Below are positions 1 through 11,563 of a stretch of DNA of 48,933 nucleotides, piece after piece (position 1 is the first letter of the stretch; each line of letters starts with the position of its first letter). Position numbers and translations under genes: made by a program. The DNA is taken from NCBI GenBank assembly GCA_037439425.1, contig JBBIWA010000033.1, positions 1 to 48,933 on the forward strand, in the 5' to 3' direction. The stretch comes from JBBIWA01 sp037439425 (GTDB taxonomy: Bacteria > Acidobacteriota > Blastocatellia > RBC074). The notes under the pieces were generated by a model. That model was not told the origin of the DNA. It saw only the letters and a program-made list of their open reading frames with translations, and made no database searches.

Positions 1-504
1 TGATCCCCAGCCCGTGAAACGGGCGACAGCCATTACTCACCGTTACACTCATACAGCCGTTGTCGGTAATCGTCCGTAATCAACGGCTGCGTGGTTTTGT
101 TGAGAGGATCAGATAGGAGAGGAGCTTGGTGTATGAACTGGACATCCGTATTTCACCTAATCGCTGTCGCCCGCCTGCGCGGGCTCGTTTGATTGGGTGG
201 TTGCTCGTTCCTGGGGTTTGCACCCCAGGCTCTATGCTATTGCCCGCCTGCGCGGGCTGAAGAAAGAACCCAACCGATCACAGCAAGCTATCGCCCGCTT
301 GGCAAATCCGAAATCCGAAATCCGAAATCCGCAATCCACAAGTCACCCCAGGCTCTATGCTATTGCCCGCCTGCGCAGGCTGATGGTTTGTGATCCAATT
401 TGAGCAGCCCCACACGCCAACACAGATACTATCATTTCATCATAACTTGCCTATATCTCAACGTTACTTTCTCGTTTGCCTGGAAGAAAGGATCGGCGCG
501 CAAG
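1..504. repeat. Hairpin-rich intergenic region with direct repeats
   Basis: No convincing gene is seen. Visible structures are a GCCCGT/ACGGGC hairpin at 10-24, a 9-bp inverted repeat CAGCCGTTG/CAACGGCTG at 54-89, and CTGGGGT/ACCCCAG at 211-228. A GCCCGC-ctgc-GCGGGC palindrome occurs at 169-184 and 242-257, with a one-base variant at 365-380. A stretch of about 38 bp starting with CACCCCAGG at 221 recurs almost identically at 344. Between the copies, 305-338 is a run of imperfect AATCCGAA units. Short open frames here are translations of the repeats. Confidence 0.7.
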
Positions 505-846
505 ATGCAGCGGAGACTAAGCCAAGATCGTCGCCGCCTGGCTCGTTGTCTGTTGTCACGGGAGCTAATCCTGTTTCACCACGGCGTGCCCATCGCCGTG
601 CGCTTGCGGAATCTGAGCGAGGGGGGAGCACTGCTTGAGACTAGCGAGCATCTGAACGCGACTGCGCCGCTGGTTCTGGTGCTTTACTTGCCCGACCGCA
701 GGCCATTAACGTTGACTGCGCGCGTGCGCTTCAGCCGCGAAGGGATTGGCGTAGGTATAGAGTTTATTCGCCTTACCCCGTATCAGCGCCGCCGGATTGC
801 GGCCCTCATCAAAGCAACCGCGCGAGGAGAGGCACAGGCCAAGTAA
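505..846 (+). CDS. PilZ-like domain protein
   Basis: This small cytoplasmic protein of about 113 residues resembles a single PilZ domain. Visible marks are an Arg-rich N-terminus (RRLSQDRRRLAR), then NLSEGG, which fits the PilZ (D/N)xSxxG motif, followed by alternating hydrophobic beta-strand segments. The PilZ family commonly binds cyclic di-GMP; binding here is inferred from the RxxxR plus NxSxxG arrangement. The ATG at 505 is preferred over the upstream ATG at 400, because the extra 35 residues are hydrophobic, lie outside the domain and run into repeat DNA. A GAAAGGA-like ribosome site lies about 14 bases upstream, so the start is not certain. It stands alone between intergenic regions, and its stop codon lies in the loop of a small hairpin. 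Confidence 0.7.
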   Translation: MQRRLSQDRRRLARCLLSRELILFHHGVPIAVRLRNLSEGGALLETSEHLNATAPLVLVLYLPDRRPLTLTARVRFSREGIGVGIEFIRLTPYQRRRIAALIKATARGEAQAK

Positions 847-855
847 GGCTGTGCC
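831..855 (+). terminator. Small hairpin around the stop of the PilZ-like gene
   Basis: GGCACAG (831-837) and CTGTGCC (849-855) form a perfect 7-bp stem, with the TAA stop in the 11-base loop. No T-run follows, so a role as an intrinsic terminator is doubtful. Confidence 0.25.
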
Positions 856-1117
856 TCTTACCATTACAGCGGCTTTCAGTTGACCGAGGAGGGCGACAAT
901 GATTCTGCTTGCAGCAGTTTTCAGTAGTGCCTGCAGGCAGCTGAGTGTGAGCGAGCGGCTGATGACTGAGCTTTGGTCGATGGGGCGGGAGAAGAGCGTC
1001 TCTTGAGAGGTAGCCCTCTCTGGGAAAAGAGTCATCAGTCTTCAGCAGGCCAGCTGCTTGCTGGACACAGAGGTGAAAACGCTGTAGTTATTCGCTCTAC
1101 TGAATAGCCACAGCTCT

Positions 1118-2632
1118 TTACCGGCTCTCATTACCAGACCGCAACACAACGCCCGGCAATTCTCCCGTCACTTTTCCTGCCTCCAGCACAATCACACCAT
1201 TGACGAAGAGATAGGAGATCCCAATCGGTTCGGCAAAAGGATCATTCATTGTCGAGCGGTCGAGAACCTTGGCCGGATCGAAGATCACCACATCTGCTTT
1301 CATCCCAACTTTGACCAGGCCGCGATCGCGCAAATTCAGGCGCGAGGCCGGCAGCGCGCTCATCTTGCGAATCGCTTCTTCGAGCGTGAGATCAGCGCGC
1401 TCGCGCACGTAACGGCCCAGCACCCGCGGAAAAGCGCCTGCGCCGCGCGGATGGCGCATGCCGATACCGCCGTCGCTTGCGACCATCACCCACGGCTGGC
1501 GATAAAAGACGCGAATATCTGATTCCTGCATCGAACGGCACACCACGCCTGCGCCGCCATCTTTGACGATTTGAATGTAGACATCTACGGGCGTCTTGTT
1601 GGTTGCACGCGCGATCTCTTCCAGAGTTTTGCCTTCATAGTCGGGATGCGCACCACAATTGGTGATCAGGATGTTGGCCGCGCCGCCAACATCGGCTATG
1701 CCTTTGCCCACGGCTACTGGATCATCGTGACGGCGACTCGGCACGAGCACCGTGATCGTCGAAGCCCAGGCATCGTAAGGATAGCAATCCGCTGTGATGT
1801 CGAGCCCTTCTCGTCGCGCCGCTTCAATCAAAGCCACTGCCTCTGGTGCTTTGCCCCACACGCCCACGCTGCCCATCTTGATATGAGAGATCTGCACCGG
1901 AATGCGCGCTTCACGGCCAATGCGAATTGCTTCTTTGAGCGCCTCTAGCACCAGATCGGCCTCATCGCGGATGTGGCTCATGTAAATGCCGCCGTGGCGT
2001 GCGGCCACGCGCGCCAGCGCAATCACTTCTTCAGTAGTACTCGGACGGCCAAGGTCATATTCCAGGCCGGTCGAAAGACCTACTGCACCTTCGCGCATAC
2101 CCTGTGCGACCAACTGTGCCATTTGTGTGATCTCGTTTTCAGTCGCAGGACGATTGAAATCTCTGCCCATCACGCGCTGGCGCAGGGTAGCATGTCCTAC
2201 GAAGGTGAGAATATTAACGGCAGTGCGCTGCTGTTCGCGCCGCGCCAGGTAATCTGCGATCGGCCACGGCGAGCTGCCGTCTGGTCCAACGGCCAGCGTC
2301 GTGATACCTTGCCGGATCTGGCTCTTGGCTGTAGGTTCTGCATCCAGCCCGCGATCAGAATGGTTGTGAATGTCAATGAAGCCGGGCGCGACGACAAAGC
2401 CGCGCGCCTCAATTACTCGCTCGCCAGGCTGAGGTTTCAAGCGTCCAATCTCTTGGATCTGATCGCCCGTGATGCGCACATCAGCCTGCCGCCTGCGCGC
2501 GCCTGTCCCATCAATCAGAGTCCCGCCCTTGATCAGGATGGAGCCTGGCTTTTGAATAGTAGCTTGCTCCATTGGCTGAGCCATTACCCAGCCGAGCGCC
2601 ATCACAAGCAACGACAGAGTTATTAGTCGCAT
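1118..2632 (-). CDS. Secreted N-acyl-D-amino-acid deacylase (D-aminoacylase family)
   Basis: This is a metal-dependent amidohydrolase of the D-aminoacylase type, expected to hydrolyse N-acyl-D-amino acids to the free D-amino acid. The 504-residue protein starts with a probable signal peptide (residues 1-18, hydrophobic core ending in AQP), so export is likely. The composite domain begins with ILIKGGTLIDGTG; the metal motif is FIDIHNHSD (His89, His91), with later MSHIRDEAD, QISHIKMG and VASDGGIGMRHPRG, all placed as in this family. The C-terminal strand ends LFVNGVIVLEAGK. AAGGAGAG lies 4 bases before the ATG. It is transcribed in the same direction as the response regulator gene about 100 bp upstream. 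A role in recycling D-amino acid peptides, for example from cell wall, is inference. Confidence 0.88.
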   Translation of the reverse strand: MRLITLSLLVMALGWVMAQPMEQATIQKPGSILIKGGTLIDGTGARRRQADVRITGDQIQEIGRLKPQPGERVIEARGFVVAPGFIDIHNHSDRGLDAEPTAKSQIRQGITTLAVGPDGSSPWPIADYLARREQQRTAVNILTFVGHATLRQRVMGRDFNRPATENEITQMAQLVAQGMREGAVGLSTGLEYDLGRPSTTEEVIALARVAARHGGIYMSHIRDEADLVLEALKEAIRIGREARIPVQISHIKMGSVGVWGKAPEAVALIEAARREGLDITADCYPYDAWASTITVLVPSRRHDDPVAVGKGIADVGGAANILITNCGAHPDYEGKTLEEIARATNKTPVDVYIQIVKDGGAGVVCRSMQESDIRVFYRQPWVMVASDGGIGMRHPRGAGAFPRVLGRYVRERADLTLEEAIRKMSALPASRLNLRDRGLVKVGMKADVVIFDPAKVLDRSTMNDPFAEPIGISYLFVNGVIVLEAGKVTGELPGVVLRSGNESR

Positions 2633-2731
2633 AATCTCTCCTTGAGAAAATGGCCGCTCCTGTAAACGCTCCTGGCTTAAGAGATTTGCTTGAAGGTTAT
2701 AGCACAGATCTGCGAAGGCAGACAGCGCGGA

Positions 2732-3418
2732 TCAACCGACGAACTTATAACCGAGTCCGTGAACGGTGAGGATGAATTGGGGATGGCGAGGATGGGCTTC
2801 GAGCTTCTGCCGCAGCCAGGCGACGTGCACGTCAACCGTGCGCGTCGAAGGCACGGCATTATAACCCCAGACTTCGTTAAGCAGCTCGTCGCGCGAAAGC
2901 GTTGCAGCCCGGTGCTCGATGAAGTAACGCAGCAGTTGAAACTCTTTGGCCGAAAGCTCTACCGCCTCTCCATCGCGCGTCACTTCCGCGCGACGAAGAT
3001 CAACTCTGACATTTCCGAACTGATAGACGCCAGGAGACGAAAGGGAAGCGGCCGCAGCGCGTCTGAGCAAAGCTTCGATGCGGGCAAGCAGCTCGATCAT
3101 CTCAAACGGCTTGGTCAAGTAATCGTCAGCTCCGAGCTTTAAGCCGACCACTTTCTCTGTCACCTGTCCGCGCGCCGTGAGCATGATGGTCGGCGTGTTG
3201 ACGCCGCGCTGGCGCAAGTCGCGGCACACATCGAAGCCGTTTTTGCGCGGCAACATAACATCGAGAATGATGAGATCGAAGTTTTCGCTCGACGCTCGCT
3301 CAAGTCCACTCTCTCCATCGCGCGCCGACTCGACCGCATAGCCTTCGCTTTGCAACCGATCAGTGAGAGTCAACACTAACCCTGGTTCATCTTCAACGAG
3401 CAAAATGCGCTTGCTCAT
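2732..3418 (-). CDS. OmpR-family response regulator
   Basis: This DNA-binding response regulator of 228 residues is the partner of the adjacent kinase. The receiver domain (residues 4-115) has the acidic pair in LLVEDEPG, the phosphoacceptor Asp53 in IILDVMLP and the conserved Lys in YLTKPFE. A winged-helix output domain (about 130-228) contains the typical ELLNEVWGYN and RTVDVHVAWLRQKLE segments and ends GLGYKFVG. The ATG at 3418 gives the canonical N-terminus MSKRILLVEDE; a longer frame reaches 3529 but only reads into the kinase gene. The kinase gene ends at 3393, so the two overlap by 26 bp and are probably translationally coupled. Target genes are unknown; the D-aminoacylase just downstream is one candidate. 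Confidence 0.93.
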   Translation of the reverse strand: MSKRILLVEDEPGLVLTLTDRLQSEGYAVESARDGESGLERASSENFDLIILDVMLPRKNGFDVCRDLRQRGVNTPTIMLTARGQVTEKVVGLKLGADDYLTKPFEMIELLARIEALLRRAAAASLSSPGVYQFGNVRVDLRRAEVTRDGEAVELSAKEFQLLRYFIEHRAATLSRDELLNEVWGYNAVPSTRTVDVHVAWLRQKLEAHPRHPQFILTVHGLGYKFVG

Positions 3419-5327
3419 AATTCTCTTGGACCGCTTCGTCAGGCTTTCTATCTGCTTGCACCTTAACTGGCAAATGCAGCGTGAAAGAACTGCCCTGTCC
3501 GGGCACGCTTGTGACGCTGACGCTGCCACCGTGAGCTTCGATCACGCGCTTGACCAGACTCAATCCTAATCCGTTACCGTGAATCTGCGCGGCCACAACC
3601 TCTTTGCCCCGGTAAAACGGCTCGAAGATGCGCGCCAACTCAGCAGGCGCAATGCCTATGCCTCGATCAGCAATAGTGATGCACACCTCCGGCCCGCGTT
3701 CGCCGTCGCCGCTTTGCGCCTTGATTCCAATCCAGCGCCGCTCACCGCCATATTTCATCGCATTGCTAAGCAGGTTTTGCAGCGCCTGCTTGAGCGCTGG
3801 GGTGTCGGCCAGCACCTGCGGCAGATCGGGCGAGATGTCTAGCTCAAGCTGATAACCACCCTCGCCAAGTTGCGGCTGGCAAGCAGCAATTGCCTGCTCG
3901 ATGAGGTCGTTAACCTTAGCCGGATGAAATTGATAGCTTTTGCGATCCGATTGCAGGCTGGCGAATTCGAGCACTTGTTCTACCATCTCCGACAGCCGCC
4001 GCCCTTCGTTGCGAATCAATATACCGTAACGTTTGATCTGCTCGCGCTCGTCAATTACCCCATCGGCCAGGTTTTCAGCCGCTGAACGAATGACGGCCAG
4101 CGGTGTGCGCAGCTCGTGCGAAACGCCGGCGACGAATTCCATCTGCTGCCCGGCCAGCCGTTGTGCGCGCCGGGTCGAAACAAGCAGCATCACTACGCTG
4201 CCAGCCAGAAGCAACAGGATGCCAAAACTGATCACGAGATTGCGGTGACGCACGCGGGCCACGGCTGCTTCCAATGAACCCGCGCGATGCCGGACGACTA
4301 TCTGCCAGGGCGGCTCCTCGTCTCGCTCAAGCTTAAAAGAGTTAGCACTACCTCCTGCCGTGTTACCGGAGAGATTGAGAGCATCGCGAAAGATACCGAT
4401 AGCAAATTGTCTGGCTTTGGAATCGCTGGTAATGCCTACGGCCGGCCGCAGGCGCGGCAGAAGCAGCTTGTCGAATTCATTGAAACGCACGCTGAAGAAA
4501 TTGCCCGTGGCATCACCAGAGGAGAAATCAGCAGCTTGTCCCTCAGATTGATAGATGACATTTCGTTCGTCGTGGCGGCTGAAGACGGTCACTTGATAAT
4601 CGCTCCTGTCCCCACTGGAGAAGTAGCGTCCGACCAGCGTAGGAATCAGCTGCTGCTTGATGTAGTCCAAATTAAGCGTCACGATCAGGTACGAGCGGAG
4701 CGGATCTACACTCACCTCTGTGGTGTTTCCATCCAGGGGGAAGCTAAGTAGTGGGATGAGCAGCGCCGGAATCTCTTCAGCGATGGTTCCCAATGAAAAC
4801 TGTAAGACGGTTCCTTCTCCTTTCACTCCTCTCGGCGGAATCACCAAATTCCTGAGTACCAGCCGCGTCCGTGCTCGAAGCTGACGGTGTTGCTCCAGGC
4901 GCTGACGCAAAGCTCCCAGTTCATCTGGCCACGGGGCCGGTTCAAATCTTTCCACCACTTGATTGAAGCGACTCAGATGTAGCTGCTCGTCTGCATCTGC
5001 TTCTACTCGATACAGCTCGCTCAGCAGTTGAGGATGAGGCGCTGTTGCTAGCCACTGTTGATAGAGCTCGGCAAGCCGCTGCGGTGTTGGCTCGTGCAAA
5101 GGACTGGCCCCTGCTTGAAAGGTGATGAAGGCCCGAGTCAGCTCCCGGTCGAAGTCTTGGCAGAATTGCGCTACGCTGGCGCGCAAACTCGCCTGCATCC
5201 GCTCGCGCTCACCACGGCTCACTTCGCCCAACCAGCGATACTGCAAGGCGGCCAGCAGCGGCAAAAGCGCCAGCAGCAGCACCGCCAGAACGAACATCAG
5301 CGACGGTTTGCTTGTCCACAACTTCAT
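3393..5327 (-). CDS. Transmembrane sensor histidine kinase
   Basis: This 644-residue HisKA/HATPase_c kinase lies upstream of and overlaps its response regulator gene. A first membrane helix spans about residues 8-30, followed by a periplasmic sensor region of about 330 residues that I do not recognise, and a second helix at 363-384. The phosphorylated histidine is His404 in VSHELRTPLA. ATP-binding boxes follow: NLLSNAMKYG (N), DRGIGIAP (G1) and GNGLGLSLVKR (G2). There is no HAMP domain visible between helix 2 and the H-box, only a short RRAQRLAGQQ linker. The large unrecognised sensor suggests an extracytoplasmic signal, but which one cannot be read from the sequence. Confidence 0.93.
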   Translation of the reverse strand: MKLWTSKPSLMFVLAVLLLALLPLLAALQYRWLGEVSRGERERMQASLRASVAQFCQDFDRELTRAFITFQAGASPLHEPTPQRLAELYQQWLATAPHPQLLSELYRVEADADEQLHLSRFNQVVERFEPAPWPDELGALRQRLEQHRQLRARTRLVLRNLVIPPRGVKGEGTVLQFSLGTIAEEIPALLIPLLSFPLDGNTTEVSVDPLRSYLIVTLNLDYIKQQLIPTLVGRYFSSGDRSDYQVTVFSRHDERNVIYQSEGQAADFSSGDATGNFFSVRFNEFDKLLLPRLRPAVGITSDSKARQFAIGIFRDALNLSGNTAGGSANSFKLERDEEPPWQIVVRHRAGSLEAAVARVRHRNLVISFGILLLLAGSVVMLLVSTRRAQRLAGQQMEFVAGVSHELRTPLAVIRSAAENLADGVIDEREQIKRYGILIRNEGRRLSEMVEQVLEFASLQSDRKSYQFHPAKVNDLIEQAIAACQPQLGEGGYQLELDISPDLPQVLADTPALKQALQNLLSNAMKYGGERRWIGIKAQSGDGERGPEVCITIADRGIGIAPAELARIFEPFYRGKEVVAAQIHGNGLGLSLVKRVIEAHGGSVSVTSVPGQGSSFTLHLPVKVQADRKPDEAVQENYEQAHFAR

Positions 5328-5512
5328 GCCCGCTATCCTAGCACAGTTACCTCGCAGTGGAGATTCACTCCTGCAAATTTTACATTCTTAACAAACTCTT
5401 TGCGCCTACTTAACCACGCTACTTAGCATTTCAGGCATGATCATTCACGGTTTATGGAACTCGAGACGAGCTACTGGAGGACTGAGAAAGCAAGGGTAAT
5501 AATCCGAGAGGG

Positions 5513-5776
5513 TCAGGCGGGGCCGAGTCGGCTAACAAATTCATCTGCCACGTGCGAATGAAGCCGCAGCGGAGCCTGGTGGTATGTGATCAATGGCAAT
5601 GAGAGGCTGCGACCGAATTCCTGTTCCAATTGTCGCTCGATCTCCTCGGTGATCGCGTGCCTGATGATGTGATCGGGTTCGATCTCGCGCCTGACGTGCA
5701 GGTGCATCTGGATGAACATTTGGTTGCCGCGCCCGCGTGAGCGTATGTCGTGGACTGAATATCTGTTTCCCTTCAC
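5513..5776 (-). pseudogene. Relic of the C-terminal domain of a cation diffusion facilitator transporter
   Basis: The reading frame resembles only the cytoplasmic dimerisation domain of cation efflux (CDF/ZT_dimer) proteins: VHDIRSRGRGNQMFIQMHLH, then an EPDHIIRHAITEEIERQL helix. In intact transporters about 200 residues of six membrane helices precede this domain. Here an in-frame TGA lies just upstream of the GTG at 5776 and no membrane segment is found in the neighbouring frames. The fragment sits between the kinase gene and the end of the glycine cleavage operon. It is best read as a 5'-deleted gene. Expression as a stand-alone metal-binding domain cannot be excluded but has no supporting ribosome site. 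Confidence 0.6.
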
Positions 5777-5856
5777 CAGCAGTCAGTTCACTTGGGCATC
5801 TTGTGTTCTTCATTCCTCCAGGTTACCTGACTGATGATTACTTTTCAGAAAAGCTC

Positions 5857-7374
<1,518 letters not shown>

Positions 7375-7387
7375 GATGGTTCCTTGC

Positions 7388-8749
<1,362 letters not shown>

Positions 8750-8752
8750 CCT

Positions 8753-9148
8753 TTATTCTTCCTCTTGTTCCTTGATGAAGTCTTCATACTCTCCCGCCGA
8801 GAGCAAGCTGTCAATTTCGTCCCGGTCGGTGAGCCTGATCTTGATCATCCACCCGTCACCATAGGGGTCGGTGTTGACCAGTTCAGGTGAATCGGCCAGC
8901 GCTTCATTGATCTCGATCACTTCACCTGAGACCGGAATGAAAAGCTCGTTGACGGATTTGACCGACTCGACCGAGCCGAACGGTTCTCCCTGGGAGAAGC
9001 TATCGCCGATCTTGGGTAGTTCAACATACACCACATCGCCTAACTTCTCCTGCGCGAAGTCAGTGATTCCAATATAGCCTTCCCCATTCTCCGGGCGGAG
9101 CCATTCGTGATCTTTGGTGTAGTAGAGATCTTCTGGATAATTTGCCAT
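8753..9148 (-). CDS. gcvH: Glycine cleavage system H protein
   Basis: This 131-residue lipoyl carrier shuttles the aminomethyl group between P-, T- and L-proteins. It has the usual YYTKDHEWL start, the GYIGITDFAQEKLGD strand and the lipoylation site Lys64 in GSVESVKSVNEL, followed by GEVIEINEAL. The start is the ATG at 9148, where GAGGAG precedes by 10 bases; a longer frame opening at a TTG at 9166 only reads through the ribosome site. It lies 114 bp after gcvT and 3 bp before gcvPA. The lipoamide dehydrogenase (L-protein) gene is not in this window. Confidence 0.96.
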   Translation of the reverse strand: MANYPEDLYYTKDHEWLRPENGEGYIGITDFAQEKLGDVVYVELPKIGDSFSQGEPFGSVESVKSVNELFIPVSGEVIEINEALADSPELVNTDPYGDGWMIKIRLTDRDEIDSLLSAGEYEDFIKEQEEE

Positions 9149-9262
9149 CGTAATTTCGCTCCTCAAGTAGTAGAGTGAATTCTCAAGCGGACTTCTGAAG
9201 CGACGCAGCAGCGAGACCGCCAGTGGTCGACTCTTCTTCTACCGCTTTTCAAACATCAGGCG

Positions 9263-10396
9263 CTACCGGCGGCGTTGATAAAATGGTGTCGGCACTACTT
9301 GAGCTGCCACGCGGCGGCCCCGCACCTCCACTTCAAAACGGCTGCCCACAGCCGTGTGCGCAATTGGCAAGTAGGCCAGCCCTATATTCTTTTTCAGATA
9401 AGGAGCCGGGCTGCCAGAGCTGACCTGGCCCACCTGTTGGCCATCAATGAAGATCGGATAGCCATCGCGCGCAATCCCGCGCTCAATCATCTCAAAGCCG
9501 ATGAGCTTGCGCCTCAGGCCCTGCTCTTTCTGCTGCTGCAATCTTTCGCGGCCAATGAAATCGCCCTTGTTGAACTTGACAATCCAGCCCAGATCAGCTT
9601 CTAGCACCGTGGTGGTGTGGTCAATGTCGTGGCCATAAAGGGCCATCTTCGCTTCGAGCCGCAAAGTATTGCGTGCGGCCAGCCCGCAGGGCAAGATTTT
9701 GTGCCTCTGGCCTCTTTCCAGGAGCTTATACCAGATGCGCTCTGACTCATGAGGATCGAAATAGATTTCAAATCCGTCCTCACCCGTGTAGCCGGTGCGC
9801 GCAATGAGCGCAGGCACGCCGTCCACTTTGCCCTTTGTGAACCAGTAATACTTGAGCATGCTCAGGTCCACATCCACAAGCGGTTGCAACGTGGCTAGCG
9901 CTTTGGGGCCTTGCAGCGCCAATTGAGTGTAACGGTCGCTGCTGTTGATCAGCTCAAGCTCGAAACCAGCGGCGTGGCTGCTAATCCAGGCGAAATCCTT
10001 ATCGGTATTAGCGGCATTGACACAGAGGAGAAAATGCTCTGGGCCGAGGCGATGGACGAGGAGATCATCTACAAAGGTGCCCTCCGGATAGGTGAGTGCA
10101 GAGTACTGAGCTTGCCCGATGGCCAGCTTCGAGGCGTCGTTGGGGGTGAGACGCTGTAACAGCTCCAGCGCCTGTCGCCCGATGATTTCGATCTCGCCCA
10201 TATGGCTGACATCAAACAGGCCCACCGCCGTGCGCACCGCCATATGTTCTTCAATGGTACCCGTGTACTGCACCGGCATCTCCCAGCCGCCAAACTCCAC
10301 CATGCGGGCACCTGAGCGACGATGAACTTCATTGAGGGCGGTCTTTTTCAATGCAGTAGCTGGCACTCTTTGCTGACCTTTGTCTGGCAGAAACAT
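9263..10396 (-). CDS. gcvT: Glycine cleavage system T protein (aminomethyltransferase)
   Basis: The protein transfers the methylene group from aminomethyl-lipoyl GcvH to tetrahydrofolate and releases ammonia. Its length of 377 residues is normal. Recognisable segments are MVEFGGWEMPVQY, LFDVSHMGEIE with the folate-site Asp, RTGYTGEDGFEIY, GLAARNTLRLEA and the C-terminal GQVSSGSPAPYL. The first ATG is at 10396, directly after an in-frame TTG; no clear Shine-Dalgarno sequence is visible, so a start a few codons downstream remains possible. It is the first gene of the operon and is divergent from the ECF sigma gene. I saw no recognisable glycine riboswitch in the shared 230-bp upstream region. 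Confidence 0.95.
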   Translation of the reverse strand: MFLPDKGQQRVPATALKKTALNEVHRRSGARMVEFGGWEMPVQYTGTIEEHMAVRTAVGLFDVSHMGEIEIIGRQALELLQRLTPNDASKLAIGQAQYSALTYPEGTFVDDLLVHRLGPEHFLLCVNAANTDKDFAWISSHAAGFELELINSSDRYTQLALQGPKALATLQPLVDVDLSMLKYYWFTKGKVDGVPALIARTGYTGEDGFEIYFDPHESERIWYKLLERGQRHKILPCGLAARNTLRLEAKMALYGHDIDHTTTVLEADLGWIVKFNKGDFIGRERLQQQKEQGLRRKLIGFEMIERGIARDGYPIFIDGQQVGQVSSGSPAPYLKKNIGLAYLPIAHTAVGSRFEVEVRGRRVAAQVVPTPFYQRRR

Positions 10397-10625
10397 CAAT
10401 ATTTACAGGGTGATTTCATTAAGCGGCAAACCTAGCACACGGCTGACAACTTCGTCAAGCCAGCCTCCGATTCAGTTGGCGAAGCGATCTGATGTCAACC
10501 AGTTGAAGCTTCCAGGCTGGCCCCGGGCGGCTCATTCTGTCGGCCCCCGGCGAAACTTTTTGCCTCCTCCAGCCACCTCATCTGCGTATTTAATGAGAGA
10601 GAAGATCGAATTACAAGAGGTGATG

Positions 10626-11165
10626 ATGGGGCGCAGAGATGAGACGCTGGCGCAAGCGGCCGCTGGAGATCAGATAGCATTTGCCCAAATAGTGCAGCAG
10701 CATCAAGCCATGGTCTTCAGTCTGGCGTACCACTTTCTGCATGACCAAACATTGGCGGAAGAGGTGGCACAGGAGGTCTTTCTACATCTTTACCAGAACC
10801 TGGCAGCCATTGAATCTCCTGCCCACCTCGCTTATTGGCTGCGCAGGGTGACCAGTCATCGGTGCATTGACCAGGCACGCAAGCAGAGAGGCCAAAGACA
10901 TATGAGCATTGATGAGATACCGGAACCATCCACGGACTTTCCGTCATCCGACCCCCTGCTTTCGGAAATGCTGCGGCGCTTCGTCGCGGCGCTGCCGGAA
11001 GAGCCGCGTCTGATTGTCACGCTCCGGTATCAGGAAGACCTCGATCCGGTTGAGATCGCTCAGCTGTTGGAGATACCGGTCAATACTGTCAAAAGCCATT
11101 TGCGACGCTCGCTCGCCTTGCTCCGCGAAAAGCTCGCGCGCCGTCTGGGAGAAGTAGAAGTATGA
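10626..11165 (+). CDS. ECF-type RNA polymerase sigma factor
   Basis: This 179-residue extracytoplasmic-function sigma factor recruits RNA polymerase to stress- or envelope-related promoters. Region 2 covers about residues 15-85 (IVQQHQAMVFSLAYHFL, then TLAEEVAQEVFLHLYQNL and the DNA-contact helix around YWLRRVTSHRCIDQARKQ). Region 4 covers about 115-170 (LPEEPRLIVTLRYQEDL, then EIAQLLEIPVNTVKSHLRR). The ATG at 10626 follows AAGAGGTGATG at ideal spacing; a longer open frame begins at 10380 inside gcvT and is not supported. The stop overlaps the next start (ATGA), so it is coupled to a small membrane protein that is probably its regulator. Confidence 0.92.
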   Translation: MGRRDETLAQAAAGDQIAFAQIVQQHQAMVFSLAYHFLHDQTLAEEVAQEVFLHLYQNLAAIESPAHLAYWLRRVTSHRCIDQARKQRGQRHMSIDEIPEPSTDFPSSDPLLSEMLRRFVAALPEEPRLIVTLRYQEDLDPVEIAQLLEIPVNTVKSHLRRSLALLREKLARRLGEVEV

Positions 11166-11542
11166 GCCGACTGGATGAGGAATTGAGATTAGCGTTACAA
11201 CGCCGGGAGCCACCGCCAGGTTTCACCGAGCGCCTGCTGGCGCGCCTCCCTGCACGATCAGAGACGGGCGGGCAACCCCAAACCAATTGGTGGCAAATGC
11301 TCGCCGGTCTTCTCCAGACGCCTAAAGTGCGCCTCGCCCTGGCAGCGGCGTTGAGCTTGCTGATCGCAGCGGGGGCATATCAGTACCGCCAGTATCAGCG
11401 GGCTCAGGCTGAAGGCCAGCGAGCCAAGGCTCAGGTGATACTCGCGCTGCAAATTACCAGCGCCAAACTCAACCTGGCTCAGAAGAAGATTCAGCAGCGC
11501 AGCAACCGCCAGCTCGATTTGCCGCCCAAGCAGCATCAATAA
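11162..11542 (+). CDS. Small membrane-anchored putative anti-sigma factor
   Basis: The 126-residue protein begins with a charged helix (DEELRLALQRREPPPGFTERLL), has one predicted membrane helix at about 58-74 (LALAAALSLLIAAGAYQY), and ends in a basic, Gln-rich probable helix (QITSAKLNLAQKKIQQRS). It overlaps the sigma gene by 4 bp (ATGA). Position, size and topology fit an anti-sigma factor that holds the sigma at the membrane; no zinc-binding HxxxCxxC motif of the ZAS type is present. The function is therefore inferred from context. The C-terminal tail would be on the outer face of the membrane if the N-terminus is cytoplasmic. Confidence 0.65.
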   Translation: MSRLDEELRLALQRREPPPGFTERLLARLPARSETGGQPQTNWWQMLAGLLQTPKVRLALAAALSLLIAAGAYQYRQYQRAQAEGQRAKAQVILALQITSAKLNLAQKKIQQRSNRQLDLPPKQHQ

Positions 11543-11563
11543 CCCAGACCCACGGAGATGATT

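Noticed and set aside
706..1035. 109-codon minus-strand frame between the PilZ-like gene and the D-aminoacylase
   Set aside because: It overlaps the PilZ-like gene in antisense and shows no recognisable motif.
1973..2626. 217-codon plus-strand frame opposite the D-aminoacylase
   Set aside because: Antisense shadow of a gene whose motifs are complete on the minus strand.
10397..10625. Possible glycine riboswitch upstream of gcvT
   Set aside because: The usual glycine aptamer core was not visible on the minus strand; without a covariance search I do not claim it.
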